Assembly: GCF_014725735.1 (NCBI RefSeq)
Contig: NZ_CP061368.1
Location: forward strand, 299,225-363,224
Origin: Wenzhouxiangella sp. AB-CW3
Lineage (GTDB): Bacteria > Pseudomonadota > Gammaproteobacteria > Xanthomonadales > Wenzhouxiangellaceae
DNA length: 64,000 nucleotides
Direction: 5' to 3'
The position numbers and the translations under genes were made by a program. Shown here piece after piece: positions 16,276 through 25,522 of this stretch; position 1 is the first letter of the stretch; each line of letters begins with the position of its first letter. The notes under the pieces were generated by a model, which did no database searches, had not been told where the DNA came from, and worked only from the letters and a program-made list of their open reading frames with translations.

Positions 16276-19200
16276 ATGGTTGAGTTCAATAAAAGGCTAT
16301 TGCCTGCGGCGATCGCCGTTGCGCTGGCCGGTGTTTACGGCATGCCGTCGGCATTTGCCCAGCAGAATGACGAGGCAGAAACCGAGGAAGAGGCAGCAGA
16401 TCTGGACCGGATCGTCGTAACCGGTTCACGTATTCGAAGCATTGACATGGTGACCACCCAGCCGGTGACCACCATCGACAGCGACTATCTCACCGAGCGC
16501 GGCCAGGTCAACGTGCAGGACGCCGTGACCGATATCCCGGGCGTTTCGGCAGCGGCTTCGCCGATTCTGCCGTCAAATACCGCAGCGGCCGGCCAGGGTC
16601 TCGGGCAGCGCACCATCAACCTGTTCGGGCTGGGTTCGCAGCGTACCCTGACCCTGGTCAACGGCAGTCGCTTCGTTTCCAGTAACTCCCCGGTTGGGGG
16701 CGCATCCGCCCCTGGTGGTCAGCTTGACGTCAACAATATCCCGGTGGGCCTGGTCGAGCGCATCGAAGTCATGAATGTGGGTGGCTCGGCCATCTATGGC
16801 GCTGATGCCGTGGCCGGTGTGGTCAACTACATCCTCAAGGACGACTACGAGGGCATGGAGCTGGCTGCCGACTACCGTTTCATCGGTGAGGACATCGGCA
16901 ACGAGGTCTCCATCCGCGGTCTGCTGGGCGGCAACTTCGACAACAATCGAGGCAACCTGGTATTCGGTATCGAGTACAACGAAATGGACAACATTCCGGC
17001 CCGGGATGTTCCGTCGTTTGCCAACACCTATTCTTCGTTTACCCCGGTCGGCGATGACATGGTGCCCGATCCGGAGACCGGCGAAGTGCCGGGCAACCAG
17101 GTTCGGCTCTATCCCGACCCCCGTGCCGGCATTCTGTCGTTCACCGGCATCATCGCTCCGGGGCCGCTGGCCATCACCAATGTTGGTCTCGGTATCTGGC
17201 CTGACGGGCAGTTCCGTCAGTTCGATGGTCAGGGCGGCATCATTCCGTATGACCCGGGCACCCCGACGGGTAACCAGGTGTGGGGCTCCGGCGGTGACGG
17301 TCTGGACCTTGAGGCCACGAATACGGCCCAGGAAGGCTACGAGCGCTGGAACGTCGTCAGTATCGGTCATTACGACATCAACGACCATGTGCGGGCCACC
17401 ACCCAGGTGTTTGCCAACCGCTACTTCGCCGAGAACCCGGGTTACCAGGCCCAGCTCTACAGTTCCGGCGCCTTTGGCGGCATGAGTGCTGCCCTGCAGT
17501 TCCCGCTGGACCACCCCTTCCTGCCCCAGGCTGCACGTGACGAGCTTGAAGGCGTGATGCCGGTCGATGAGGATGGCAATGCCCAGGACTTCTTCTACCT
17601 GCATCGTGGCTGGACCAATCTCGGTGCGCGTGAAGTCACCAATGAAAGCAACACCTTCAGCTCGCGCGTCGGTCTGGAAGGCGAGTTCGAGTTGGCCGAC
17701 CGCGACTGGTTCTGGGAAGTTGGCTATCAGTATGGCGAAAGCGGCATTTCCTCCTCGTCGACGGGCGTCAATGACTGGCGCTGGCTGGCGGCCATGGACG
17801 TGGCTACCAATCCCGAAACCGGCCAGATCGACTGCCGCTTCAACTTCGAGGAAGGCTACGGTGAAGAGTTGCGGCCGCGTGGCATGGGTATCGCCGCGGC
17901 CGATATGCCCCTGGGCAATCCGGGCGACTGCGTGCCGTTCAACCCCTTCGGTGAAGTCTCCGAGGAAGCCAAGGATTACATCAGCTACAGCACGGGCGGT
18001 CGCACCCGGATCGAGCAGGAAGTCTACAGCGCCTTTATCGGCGGTGATCTGTTCGAACTGCCCGCCGGCATGCTGGCCTTTGCCGGTGGCGTGGAGCACC
18101 GTACCGAGTTCGCTTCCTTCACCGCCAGCCCGGTTGCCAGCCTGAAGGGTCTGTCCGACAACTCGTTGGCTGGTGGATATGACACCACCGACGTCTACGG
18201 CGAATTCCTGGCCCCGCTGGTTTCGCCGGACATGGAGATCCCGTTCCTGAACGCGCTGACCTTCGAAGGCTCCTACCGGGCCATCGACAACAGCCTGGCC
18301 GGCACCGATGACACCTGGGCGATTGGTCTGAACTACCGTCCGATCGAAGACGTCATGATTCGTGCCAACATGCAGGAAACCGTGCGTGCCCCGGCGGTGA
18401 CCGAACTGTTCCTGCCGGTGGTCGAGAGCAGCCAGTTCGCGAACGACCCCTGTGACGGCCGTTTCCGCGGCTCGGGGCCGGATCCGGCAACGCGTCAGGC
18501 CAACTGTGATGCCGAAGGTATTCCGGCGGACTTTGTCAGCATTGCGCCCAACGCATCGCGTCGCGGTTTCTCCGGCGGCAACCTCGATCTCGAAAACGAG
18601 CAGGCCGAAAGCTACAACATCGGTATTGCCTACAGCCCGTCCTTTATCCCCGGGCTGCTGCTGCAGGTCGACTACATCGAGATCGATATCGAGGACGCCA
18701 TCGTCAGCTTCTCGCTCAACGACATCATGGAAGCCTGTTACGACTCCACGGACTTCCCGAACCAGTTCTGTGACATGTTCGATCGTGGTCCGGACTTCCA
18801 GGTGCCGACGACCGATGCCTTTACCTCGGGCTACGTGAATGCCGCGATGCGCGAGTTCCGTGCCGTGTCCTACGACATTCGTTACGATACCGATGTCAAC
18901 GACCTGCCGGGGCTGGGCGGACTGTTCGGTGATACCTATGCCGGTCGCCTGCATGTCAACCTGCGCGCTTACAACCAGAAGAAGAATGCCACTTCAAATA
19001 CAGGCTTCGACTTCAGCGACATCACCGGGCAGCACAACAGTCCGGACTGGCGTGGAGATTTGCGTCTCCGGCACACGCTTGGTGACCTGACCACCCTGCT
19101 GGATATTTCCTATCACGGCCGGGGCCGTCGCGACAACTTCCAGACCAGCGACGTGCAGTACCTCGATCAGGATGGCAATCCGTACACTCACATTCCGAGC

Positions 19201-19365
19201 CAGACCAGGGCCAACCTGGCGGTCAACTACACCCTGCCGACCGGTACGGTGTTGCGGGCTCGTGTGACCAACCTGTTCGACAAGTTGCCTGGTCCTCTTG
19301 AGCGAGGCGTTGCTCGCTGGGAGTTCGGTCGCAGCTACAACATCGGTCTGACCCACCGTTTCTAA
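16276..19365 (+). CDS. TonB-dependent outer-membrane receptor
   Basis: A 1029-residue precursor. Signal peptide MVEFNKRLLPAAIAVALAG, cleaved near AFA/QQ, then a short acidic linker and a plug domain (DRIVVTGSRIRSIDM; GSQRTLTLVNGSRF; GGSAIYGADAVAGVVNYIL). The remainder is a beta-barrel ending RSYNIGLTHRF with terminal Phe. It is related in architecture to the receptor at 9.2 kb but clearly diverged, so the ligands probably differ. The start is fixed by GGAGG at 8-bp spacing and by the signal peptide; an in-frame ATG 15 bp earlier lacks one. It stands directly upstream of the TonB energising cluster, which likely powers it. Confidence 0.95.
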   Translation: MVEFNKRLLPAAIAVALAGVYGMPSAFAQQNDEAETEEEAADLDRIVVTGSRIRSIDMVTTQPVTTIDSDYLTERGQVNVQDAVTDIPGVSAAASPILPSNTAAAGQGLGQRTINLFGLGSQRTLTLVNGSRFVSSNSPVGGASAPGGQLDVNNIPVGLVERIEVMNVGGSAIYGADAVAGVVNYILKDDYEGMELAADYRFIGEDIGNEVSIRGLLGGNFDNNRGNLVFGIEYNEMDNIPARDVPSFANTYSSFTPVGDDMVPDPETGEVPGNQVRLYPDPRAGILSFTGIIAPGPLAITNVGLGIWPDGQFRQFDGQGGIIPYDPGTPTGNQVWGSGGDGLDLEATNTAQEGYERWNVVSIGHYDINDHVRATTQVFANRYFAENPGYQAQLYSSGAFGGMSAALQFPLDHPFLPQAARDELEGVMPVDEDGNAQDFFYLHRGWTNLGAREVTNESNTFSSRVGLEGEFELADRDWFWEVGYQYGESGISSSSTGVNDWRWLAAMDVATNPETGQIDCRFNFEEGYGEELRPRGMGIAAADMPLGNPGDCVPFNPFGEVSEEAKDYISYSTGGRTRIEQEVYSAFIGGDLFELPAGMLAFAGGVEHRTEFASFTASPVASLKGLSDNSLAGGYDTTDVYGEFLAPLVSPDMEIPFLNALTFEGSYRAIDNSLAGTDDTWAIGLNYRPIEDVMIRANMQETVRAPAVTELFLPVVESSQFANDPCDGRFRGSGPDPATRQANCDAEGIPADFVSIAPNASRRGFSGGNLDLENEQAESYNIGIAYSPSFIPGLLLQVDYIEIDIEDAIVSFSLNDIMEACYDSTDFPNQFCDMFDRGPDFQVPTTDAFTSGYVNAAMREFRAVSYDIRYDTDVNDLPGLGGLFGDTYAGRLHVNLRAYNQKKNATSNTGFDFSDITGQHNSPDWRGDLRLRHTLGDLTTLLDISYHGRGRRDNFQTSDVQYLDQDGNPYTHIPSQTRANLAVNYTLPTGTVLRARVTNLFDKLPGPLERGVARWEFGRSYNIGLTHRF

Positions 19366-19437
19366 ACCGGTCTGTAACCCCTTCCCCGGCCGCCGGCCGG
19401 GGAAGGTCAGACGCTCCAAATCTTGGTTTGCAATTCA

Positions 19438-19465
19438 TGGCCCGGCACTGCCGGGCCACTTTTTT
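19438..19465 (+). terminator. Rho-independent terminator after the second TonB receptor
   Basis: A 9-bp perfect stem TGGCCCGGC / GCCGGGCCA around ACT, followed by C and six T. Confidence 0.9.
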
Positions 19466-19668
19466 GACGACTGCGCGTAGAGCAAGTGCAGCCCTTGGCT
19501 CGTCACTTGCGTGAATCGCCCCCAGCCAGGATGAGAGCCGCCTCCCCTGGAGCTGAAGTTCCGCCCCCAAATCAAAGGTCCGGTTCCGCCGCTCCGGTCT
19601 CCGTTCGCCCATCTGATGCCGCCTTAGCCCCTGTCATCAGGGCGTTTCAGAGAAAAACGCACGGGCGC

Positions 19669-19698
19669 TTGCGTTGGCGCCTCGGACGTGCGTAGAAT
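19669..19698 (+). promoter_or_regulatory. Candidate promoter of the TonB energising cluster
   Basis: TTGCGT, 18-bp spacer, TAGAAT, 72 bp before the DUF3450 start codon. It is the only good sigma-70-like pair I see before the first gene of the cluster. Confidence 0.4.
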
Positions 19699-19769
19699 GT
19701 GTGCCTTTCCGGTTTCGCGCAGGGCGGAGCCGACGAATCACCCAATCCAAAACACGTGATGAACTGGGC

Positions 19770-20561
19770 ATGAAGATACTGACCAAACGACAAGCTTTCG
19801 GCCTCGGCGCTTCCATCGCCGGCGGTCTTTTTCTGCTGACGAGCTTCAGCGTCTACACGCAGGAGATCGAGCCGGTGCTCGAGACCAGCCGTCAGGCCGC
19901 TGAGGGTACCCGCGAGTCTCAGGAGCGCATCGACGAGCTCGATCAGCGTACCCAGGAGCTGCTGAGCGAGTACCGGGCGAACCTGAACCAGCTCGAGCAG
20001 CTCAACCGCTACAACGCTTCCCAGGAGCGCCAGGTTGAGTCGCAGCGCCGCGAGCAGGAATCGCTGCGCAACGACATCAACAACATCGCCAGCCTCCAGC
20101 GCGCCGTGCAGCCGCTGATGGAGGACATGGTCGACGCGCTGGGTCGCCTCGTCGAGGCCGACGTCCCCTTCCTGCTGGAAGAGCGCCGCGAGCGCGTCGA
20201 GCGCCTGCAGAACGCCATGGACGATCCCGATCGTTCTCCCGCCCAGCGCTATCGCATGGTGATCGAGGCTTACCAGATCGAGAACGAGTATGGCCGCACC
20301 ATCGAAGGCTACCGTGGCGATATCGAAGTCGACGGGCGGCTCTACGAGAATGTCGAGTTCCTCCGCATCGGCCGTGTGTCGCTGATCTTCCGCACCGACG
20401 ATAACGAAGTCATCAAACGCTACGATGCTTCGGCCGGTGGCTGGGTCGATCTCGACCGCGCCTACCTCGATGACATCAGAACCGCCTCGCGAATTGCCCG
20501 TGAGCGCATTCCGCCGGACCTGATGTTCATTCCGGTGACCGCGCCGCGCGACGCCGAATAA
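19770..20561 (+). CDS. DUF3450 family periplasmic coiled-coil protein
   Basis: 263 residues. An N-terminal signal sequence or anchor (AFGLGASIAGGLFLLTSFSV) is followed by a long Glu/Gln/Arg-rich coiled coil (about residues 30-115) and a compact C-terminal part (LRIGRVSLIFRTDDNEVIKRYDASAGGWVDLD), which is the DUF3450 signature. Members are found as the first gene of TonB2-type clusters in Vibrio and Alteromonadales-like bacteria, as here. Function is not known; a structural link between TtpC-type channel and periplasm is plausible. It precedes the TtpC-like gene by 14 bp. Confidence 0.88.
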   Translation: MKILTKRQAFGLGASIAGGLFLLTSFSVYTQEIEPVLETSRQAAEGTRESQERIDELDQRTQELLSEYRANLNQLEQLNRYNASQERQVESQRREQESLRNDINNIASLQRAVQPLMEDMVDALGRLVEADVPFLLEERRERVERLQNAMDDPDRSPAQRYRMVIEAYQIENEYGRTIEGYRGDIEVDGRLYENVEFLRIGRVSLIFRTDDNEVIKRYDASAGGWVDLDRAYLDDIRTASRIARERIPPDLMFIPVTAPRDAE

Positions 20562-20575
20562 CGGAGGTGGAACGG

Positions 20576-21991
20576 ATGATCAACACACGACACATTAAAC
20601 TGAATGCAACCTCCGAGGGCAGGGATGATATGACCTCCAAGACTTCCAACCGACTGGTCGCGGTCGTGGCCGCCTCGGTGCTGGCGCTGGGCGCCTTTGC
20701 ACCCGCCTTGCAGGCCCAGCCGCAAACGCTTGCAGACGTGCTGCGGGCCATGCAGACCGAGCGCGATCAGGTGGCCGCAGAGAACCGTGAGCGTGAAGAG
20801 CGCTTTCGCCAGGAGCAGGTCGATCGCGAAGCCGAGCTGAACCGGGTACGCAACGAGGTGCAGGCCGCCGAAGAAGAGGCCAGCCGTCTCGAAAACCTGC
20901 GTAACGAGCTTGATCGCGAGCTCGAAGAGCTGCGCGCCCAGCTGACCGAGCGCCAGGGCGAGTTTGGCGAGCTGTTTGGTGTAGCCCGTGCCGCGGCTGC
21001 CGACCTCAATGAAGAGCTCGAGGAATCGTTGATCTCTTCCCAGAAGCCGGGGCGTGGAGAAGGACTCTCCCGCATGGCCCAGGCCGGAACGCTGCCGACC
21101 ATCGATGAGCTCGAAGGTCTCTGGTTCACCATGCTGGACCAGGCGACCGAGCAGGGTCGCGTGGTGCGCTACGAAGCACCGGTGATTCGTGCTGACAACA
21201 CCTCGGTCGATGAGACCGTGGTGCGTGTCGGGCCGTTTACCGCCTTCACTGATCGCGGCTTCATGACCTACGAGGCTGGCACCCTGCGCTATCTGCCCCG
21301 CCAGCCCGGTGGTGGCGCCGTGCGGGCCGCCCAGCGTGTTTTCAACCATACTGACGACGGCGTGGTTCGCGGCATGATCGACCCCTCCCTGGGCACCCTG
21401 CTCGGGCTGGTGATCGAGACCCCGACGATCCGTGAGCGCATCGACCAGGGTCAGTGGATTGGCTACGCCATTATCGTGGTAGCAATTTTCGGTATTCTGC
21501 TGGCCGTCTACCGCTGGGTTGTCCTGACTGTGACCTCGATTCGGGTCCGCAAGCAGATGAAGTCTTCAACGCCTTCGGAAAACAATCCGCTTGGCCGCAT
21601 CATGCTGGCTTACAACGAGCACCGGCATGAGGACCTGGAGACGCTGCAGTTGCATCTGGACGACGCCGTCCTCAAGGAGATTCCGAAGCTTGAACGCGGC
21701 CTGAACCTGGTCAAGGTTCTCGCTGCCGTCGCCCCCCTGATGGGTCTGCTCGGTACGGTGATCGGCATGATTGTCACCTTCCAGGCCATTACCCTGTTTG
21801 GTACGGGCGATCCGCAGCTGATGGCCGGCGGTATCTCCCAGGCCCTGATCACCACGGTGCTGGGTCTGATTGCGGCGGTACCATTGCTGCTGCTGCATGC
21901 CTTCGCTGCCGGGGCATCGCGACGCCTGTCGCAGGTCCTGGAAGAGCAGTCGGTCAGTTTCGTGGCCGATGCCGGCGACGACAAGAAGTGA
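20576..21991 (+). CDS. TtpC-like MotA/TolQ/ExbB channel protein with periplasmic coiled coil
   Basis: About 471 residues. A signal peptide (VAVVAASVLALGAFAPALQA) is followed by an extended coiled coil and a periplasmic domain, then three membrane segments, the last two (VLAAVAPLMGLLGTVIGMIVTF and the segment from ALITTVLGLIAAVPLLLLHAF) forming the MotA/TolQ/ExbB domain. This is the layout of TtpC of the Vibrio TonB2 system, needed there for TonB2-dependent uptake. The chosen ATG has GGAGG at 8-bp spacing; an ATG at 20630 would place the signal peptide nearer the N-terminus and is a fair alternative. Confidence 0.9.
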   Translation: MINTRHIKLNATSEGRDDMTSKTSNRLVAVVAASVLALGAFAPALQAQPQTLADVLRAMQTERDQVAAENREREERFRQEQVDREAELNRVRNEVQAAEEEASRLENLRNELDRELEELRAQLTERQGEFGELFGVARAAAADLNEELEESLISSQKPGRGEGLSRMAQAGTLPTIDELEGLWFTMLDQATEQGRVVRYEAPVIRADNTSVDETVVRVGPFTAFTDRGFMTYEAGTLRYLPRQPGGGAVRAAQRVFNHTDDGVVRGMIDPSLGTLLGLVIETPTIRERIDQGQWIGYAIIVVAIFGILLAVYRWVVLTVTSIRVRKQMKSSTPSENNPLGRIMLAYNEHRHEDLETLQLHLDDAVLKEIPKLERGLNLVKVLAAVAPLMGLLGTVIGMIVTFQAITLFGTGDPQLMAGGISQALITTVLGLIAAVPLLLLHAFAAGASRRLSQVLEEQSVSFVADAGDDKK

Positions 21992-22019
21992 TGCCGTTCG
22001 TACCTGAGGCGAGAGAACT

Positions 22020-22985
22020 GTGCTACTTGAACTGCTGAATCCGGCCAACGTGGTCGCCATCATCGGGAACTATCTCGATGCTGGCGGCCCCGTGGTGGTC
22101 GCCTTGCTGTGCAGCACGGCCCTGATGTGGCTGCTGATCAGTGAGCGTACGCTGTATTTCTGGTTTGCCGGCCCGCGACTGCGCAAGAAGCAGAACCGGC
22201 GCTGGCAGGAAATCAGCGATCACCGCAGCTGGGAATCCTACGCTTTTCGTGAGCGGCTGATCTCCGAGGTCCGGGTCGAGAACGAGCGTTTCATGAACGT
22301 GATCAAGGCCCTGATCCTGATCACGCCGCTGCTTGGCCTGCTGGGTACCGTGACCGGCATGATCCAGGTCTTCCAGGTGATCGTGGAAACGGGAGCCTCA
22401 AATGCCCGCCTGATGGCGGAAGGGATCTCCCGGGCCACGATCCCGACCATGACCGGACTGGCCGTGTCGCTGACCGGGGTGTTTTCCATCAGTTACCTGG
22501 AGCGGCGTAACGATGTGCTGACCACGCGCATGGCCGAGGAGCTGGATGTCGAGGCGGCCATGGCCTACGGTGCAACGCGCCGAATGACCGGGTCGGACAT
22601 GGACGAGGCGGAAGTGAATATCACGCCGCTGCTCGATATCGTATTCATCCTGCTGATCTTTTTCATCGTGACAGCGACCTTCCTGGACGAGATCGGTATC
22701 GGTCTGCAGACTCCACAGGACGATCCCCCTGACGAGATCACCCGGCCACCGCCCACGCTGGTACTCAGTGTGCGCAGTGACGGCTTTGTCATGGTGGACG
22801 ATGCCCGGACCATTGATCCGCGCTCGGTCACGCCGGTGGTCGAAGCATTCAGGGCGGAGAATCCCGAGGGTGTGGTCCTGTTGAACGCAGCCCCGGATGC
22901 GCGTGTCGAAACAACTGTACTGGTGCTGGACCAGTCGCGTCAGGCGGGTGTAGACCCGGCGGTGGCTATCCAGGAGCGCCAATAA
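22020..22985 (+). CDS. ExbB-ExbD fusion protein
   Basis: One 321-residue frame holding two normally separate proteins. Residues 1 to about 188 are ExbB2-like, with three membrane segments (VVALLCSTALMWLLISERTL; LILITPLLGLLGTVTGMIQ; a third near TMTGLAVSLTGVFSISYLE). From residue 189 (MTGSDMDEAEVN) it is ExbD: cytoplasmic stub, membrane helix ITPLLDIVFILLIFFIVTATF with the proton-carrying Asp, then a periplasmic domain. Together they make the proton-driven stator for TonB. The start is GTG, with GAGG upstream. At the join the sequence GAATGACC holds an ATGA, so a one-base change could convert separate overlapping genes into this fusion. Confidence 0.88.
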   Translation: MLLELLNPANVVAIIGNYLDAGGPVVVALLCSTALMWLLISERTLYFWFAGPRLRKKQNRRWQEISDHRSWESYAFRERLISEVRVENERFMNVIKALILITPLLGLLGTVTGMIQVFQVIVETGASNARLMAEGISRATIPTMTGLAVSLTGVFSISYLERRNDVLTTRMAEELDVEAAMAYGATRRMTGSDMDEAEVNITPLLDIVFILLIFFIVTATFLDEIGIGLQTPQDDPPDEITRPPPTLVLSVRSDGFVMVDDARTIDPRSVTPVVEAFRAENPEGVVLLNAAPDARVETTVLVLDQSRQAGVDPAVAIQERQ

Positions 22986-23000
22986 CGGGTTGATTGAACT

Positions 23001-23411
23001 ATGATTAGACGTAACAGAAGATCAGGTGCAGGTGACGAGGGTGATGTCAACGTCACACCGTTGCTCGACATCGTCTTCATCATGCTGATTTTCTTCATTG
23101 TCACCGCGACGTTCATTTCGGAGCCGGGTATTACAGTCAACCGGCCGGATGCCGATACGGCCGAAGAACAGCGGCTGGTGTCCATTCTGGTGGCGATCAA
23201 CTCCAATAACGAAATCTGGATCAATCGCCAGGAGGTGCCCCTTGAGGGGGTGCGGTCCGCGGTTGAACGCTTGCGGCGGGAGAACCCCCGCGGCAGTGCC
23301 GTTGTCCAATCAGATGGCGGCGCACACAGCGAGTACCTCGTCGAGGTGCTAGACCAGATTCGTGCTGCCGGCGTAGATGACGTTGTTGCCGTATCCATTA
23401 GAAGATCATGA
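23001..23411 (+). CDS. exbD: ExbD biopolymer-transport protein (second copy)
   Basis: 136 residues. Short cytoplasmic N-terminus, single membrane helix VTPLLDIVFIMLIFFIVTATF with the essential Asp, and periplasmic domain with VSILVAINSNNEIWINRQEV and the AVVQSDGGAHSEYLVEVLDQ segment. It is a paralogue of the ExbD half of the preceding fusion, so the complex may contain two different ExbD subunits. The stop overlaps the tonB start as ATGA. Confidence 0.95.
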   Translation: MIRRNRRSGAGDEGDVNVTPLLDIVFIMLIFFIVTATFISEPGITVNRPDADTAEEQRLVSILVAINSNNEIWINRQEVPLEGVRSAVERLRRENPRGSAVVQSDGGAHSEYLVEVLDQIRAAGVDDVVAVSIRRS

Positions 23412-24010
23412 GTACAATTCTTAGACTGCTAGGCGGGATCCCAGGCGCCGTGATCGTCACGGTCGGGCTGTTTTTGCTTCTTGCCACCGTGATTACCCAG
23501 CGCCAGGATGTTGATCTCGGCGATGAAACTGCGATCGAGATCAACGTCACTCGACAGATCGAGGATCGGGCCGATCAGCGTGTGGAGGATTTCCAGCGGC
23601 CAGTGTTGGATCAGCCACCGCCGCCGCCGCCCATGGTGACCGATACCGACTTCCGGCCCACCATGGATGTTCAGATGGGCGCCTTGCCCGATCTGACCGG
23701 CGTGGATGTCGAAATCGGCACCGGCTTCGATCCGGACCGAGATGCGCAGCCACTGGTGCGGATTCCGCCACAGTATCCAACGCAGTGCATTGGTCGGGCA
23801 CAGGACGTGGAAACCGTGATGGTCGAATTCGACGTCACGCCAGAGGGTAACGTGGTCGATCCTCGGGTTCTGGACACGACCAACCCATGCTTCAACCGCG
23901 CGGCAATGCGAGCGGTGCAACGCTGGAGATACAATCCGCGCGTCGTCGACGGGGTACAACAACCAAGAACAGGTGTCCGCACCGCGATCGATTTTGCACT
24001 GGAGGAATAG
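23408..24010 (+). CDS. tonB: TonB energy transducer (TonB2 type)
   Basis: 200 residues. N-terminal membrane helix (IPGAVIVTVGLFLLLATVI), a short proline run (DQPPPPPPMV) instead of the long Pro-Glu/Pro-Lys rod of E. coli TonB, and a C-terminal domain with PPQYPTQCIGRAQD and the end RWRYNPRVVDGVQQPRTGV. The short spacer is typical of TonB2-class proteins, which rely on an accessory TtpC. The C-terminal domain binds the TonB box of receptors. It overlaps exbD by 4 bp and contains the ribosome-binding site of the next gene. Confidence 0.94.
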   Translation: MSTILRLLGGIPGAVIVTVGLFLLLATVITQRQDVDLGDETAIEINVTRQIEDRADQRVEDFQRPVLDQPPPPPPMVTDTDFRPTMDVQMGALPDLTGVDVEIGTGFDPDRDAQPLVRIPPQYPTQCIGRAQDVETVMVEFDVTPEGNVVDPRVLDTTNPCFNRAAMRAVQRWRYNPRVVDGVQQPRTGVRTAIDFALEE

Positions 24011-24011
24011 G

Positions 24012-25457
24012 GTGAACTTGTTTTCTACCGTACAGGCACGGCTCCTGGCGGCCTGCACGCTGTGCATGGGCCTGATGATGACGGCCTCGCTGGTCTGGGC
24101 TGAAACTCTGAATCCCCAGGTAGCGGGTGATCTGCTCGATGCCTATGAAGAGATGGAGGAGGACAACTACGACGAGGCTCTGAGGCTGCTCAATCGGCTC
24201 ATGGATCGGCGGGGCGATGCCATGACACCCTTCGACCGTGCCTCTGTGCTTCAGATTCGTGGTTCGGCCCATGTCAACCTCGACATGCTGGATGAAGCGA
24301 TCGACGATTTTCGTACCGTGTTGCGACTCGATGCCCTGCCTTCAGAGACACAGAACCAGATGCGGCTCAACCTGGGGCAGCTCTACTTCATGACCGAGCG
24401 CTTCGAGGAGTCGCTGGAGTTCTTCGACGAGTGGATCGGGACTGAAGGGGTAGAGATTACCCACTCCACGTGGTTCATGATTGCAGCCGCCAATTACAAC
24501 CTCGAGAACTACGAAGATGCGCTGGAGCCGATCAGCACGGCCATGGAGTTGGTCGACGAGCCAACGCGTCGCTACTACGACCTGAAGAATGTCCTGCTGT
24601 CGAATCTGGAGCGTACCGAGGAGCGTACCGAATTGATGGCGGAGATGGTGCAACACTGGCCTGAGGAGTTGCCTTACTGGCGCCAGCTTGCTTCGCTTTA
24701 TATGGAGCAGGATGACATGTTCCGGGCGTTCGCCATCATGGAAGCAGCCTATGTCAATGACATGCTCAGCGACGAGAGTGACATTGTCATGCTGGCCCAG
24801 TACTACTCCAACTTCGACAACCCTCACCGCGGTGCTAATCTCCTGGAGAAGGAAATGGAAGCAGGGCGCGTGGAGCGTAATGTCGATAACCTGCAGATGC
24901 TCTCGCAAATGCTGAGTCAGGCACGCGAACACCGTCGTTCGATTCCGGTCCTGCGAGAGGCCGCCGAACTTTCCGATGATGGTCGGCTCTTTTTCCGTCT
25001 CGGTCAGGCGCTGATGGCATCCGAGAACAATGAAGATGCCGAAGAAGCGTTTGCTGCCGCCATCGATCAGGGTGGACTGGACTCTGACAAGCTCGGCGAA
25101 GCCTGGTTGCTGCTCGGCAATTCCAGGCTCAATCAGGCCGGTCCGGGTGATCGTGACCAGCGAATGAGTGCCGACGAGGCATTTGCCGAAGCTGCCCGTT
25201 TCCCGATTGCCCAGCGGCAGGCCAATGAATGGCGCTCCTATATCGAGGCGATCAATACCACGGAACGGCGCCAGGCCCAGCTTGAGCAGGAGCAGCAGGA
25301 GCGTCTGGCCGAGGCCGCCGAGGACCGCCTGCTGACAGCCTGTCGCGCGCAGCAGCTTGGCGGAAGGCGCCTGAGCGAGGAGTGCGAGCGGCTGCTTGAG
25401 GAAGACCGCCGCCGCCGCGAAGAGCCGGTCGAGCCGGAAGCCGAAACCCAAGAGTAA
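24012..25457 (+). CDS. TPR protein of the TonB cluster (TtpD-like)
   Basis: About 481 residues. A signal peptide (LLAACTLCMGLMMTASLVWA) is followed by tetratricopeptide-type helices through most of the length and a charged Arg/Glu coiled tail (EECERLLEEDRRRREEPVE). A TPR gene after tonB is standard in TonB2-type clusters. The GTG start lies one base after the tonB stop, with GGAGG 6 bp upstream, so coupling is likely. Probably periplasmic, an assembly factor for the complex; exact role unknown. Confidence 0.88.
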   Translation: MNLFSTVQARLLAACTLCMGLMMTASLVWAETLNPQVAGDLLDAYEEMEEDNYDEALRLLNRLMDRRGDAMTPFDRASVLQIRGSAHVNLDMLDEAIDDFRTVLRLDALPSETQNQMRLNLGQLYFMTERFEESLEFFDEWIGTEGVEITHSTWFMIAAANYNLENYEDALEPISTAMELVDEPTRRYYDLKNVLLSNLERTEERTELMAEMVQHWPEELPYWRQLASLYMEQDDMFRAFAIMEAAYVNDMLSDESDIVMLAQYYSNFDNPHRGANLLEKEMEAGRVERNVDNLQMLSQMLSQAREHRRSIPVLREAAELSDDGRLFFRLGQALMASENNEDAEEAFAAAIDQGGLDSDKLGEAWLLLGNSRLNQAGPGDRDQRMSADEAFAEAARFPIAQRQANEWRSYIEAINTTERRQAQLEQEQQERLAEAAEDRLLTACRAQQLGGRRLSEECERLLEEDRRRREEPVEPEAETQE

Positions 25458-25465
25458 TGATGATG

Positions 25466-25490
25466 GCGGCGCAGCCCCGGGCTGCGCCGC
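25466..25490. other. Perfect 12-bp inverted repeat between TPR genes
   Basis: GCGGCGCAGCCC faces its complement GGGCTGCGCCGC with one base between. No T-run follows on either strand, so it is more likely an RNA-stabilising or partial-termination hairpin than a full terminator. It lies 8 bp after the stop of the TonB-cluster TPR gene. Confidence 0.4.
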
Positions 25491-25522
25491 TCTCTCCCCC
25501 CAGGGATTGCCTGGAGTAACCC

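Larger units (their letters stand above)
19366..19769 (+). other. 404-bp intergenic region between receptor and TonB cluster
   Basis: Begins with a long GC-rich inverted repeat lacking a T-run (19378-19407, CCTTCCCCGG... pairing with its complement), then the true terminator at 19438-19465, then about 200 bp with no recognisable feature, then the promoter candidate for the TonB cluster. No convincing small gene seen. Confidence 0.5.

Noticed and set aside
16573..18954. A 793-codon open frame on the minus strand
   Set aside because: It lies antisense to the second TonB receptor, whose signal peptide, plug and barrel are unambiguous; long antisense frames are common in high-GC genes.
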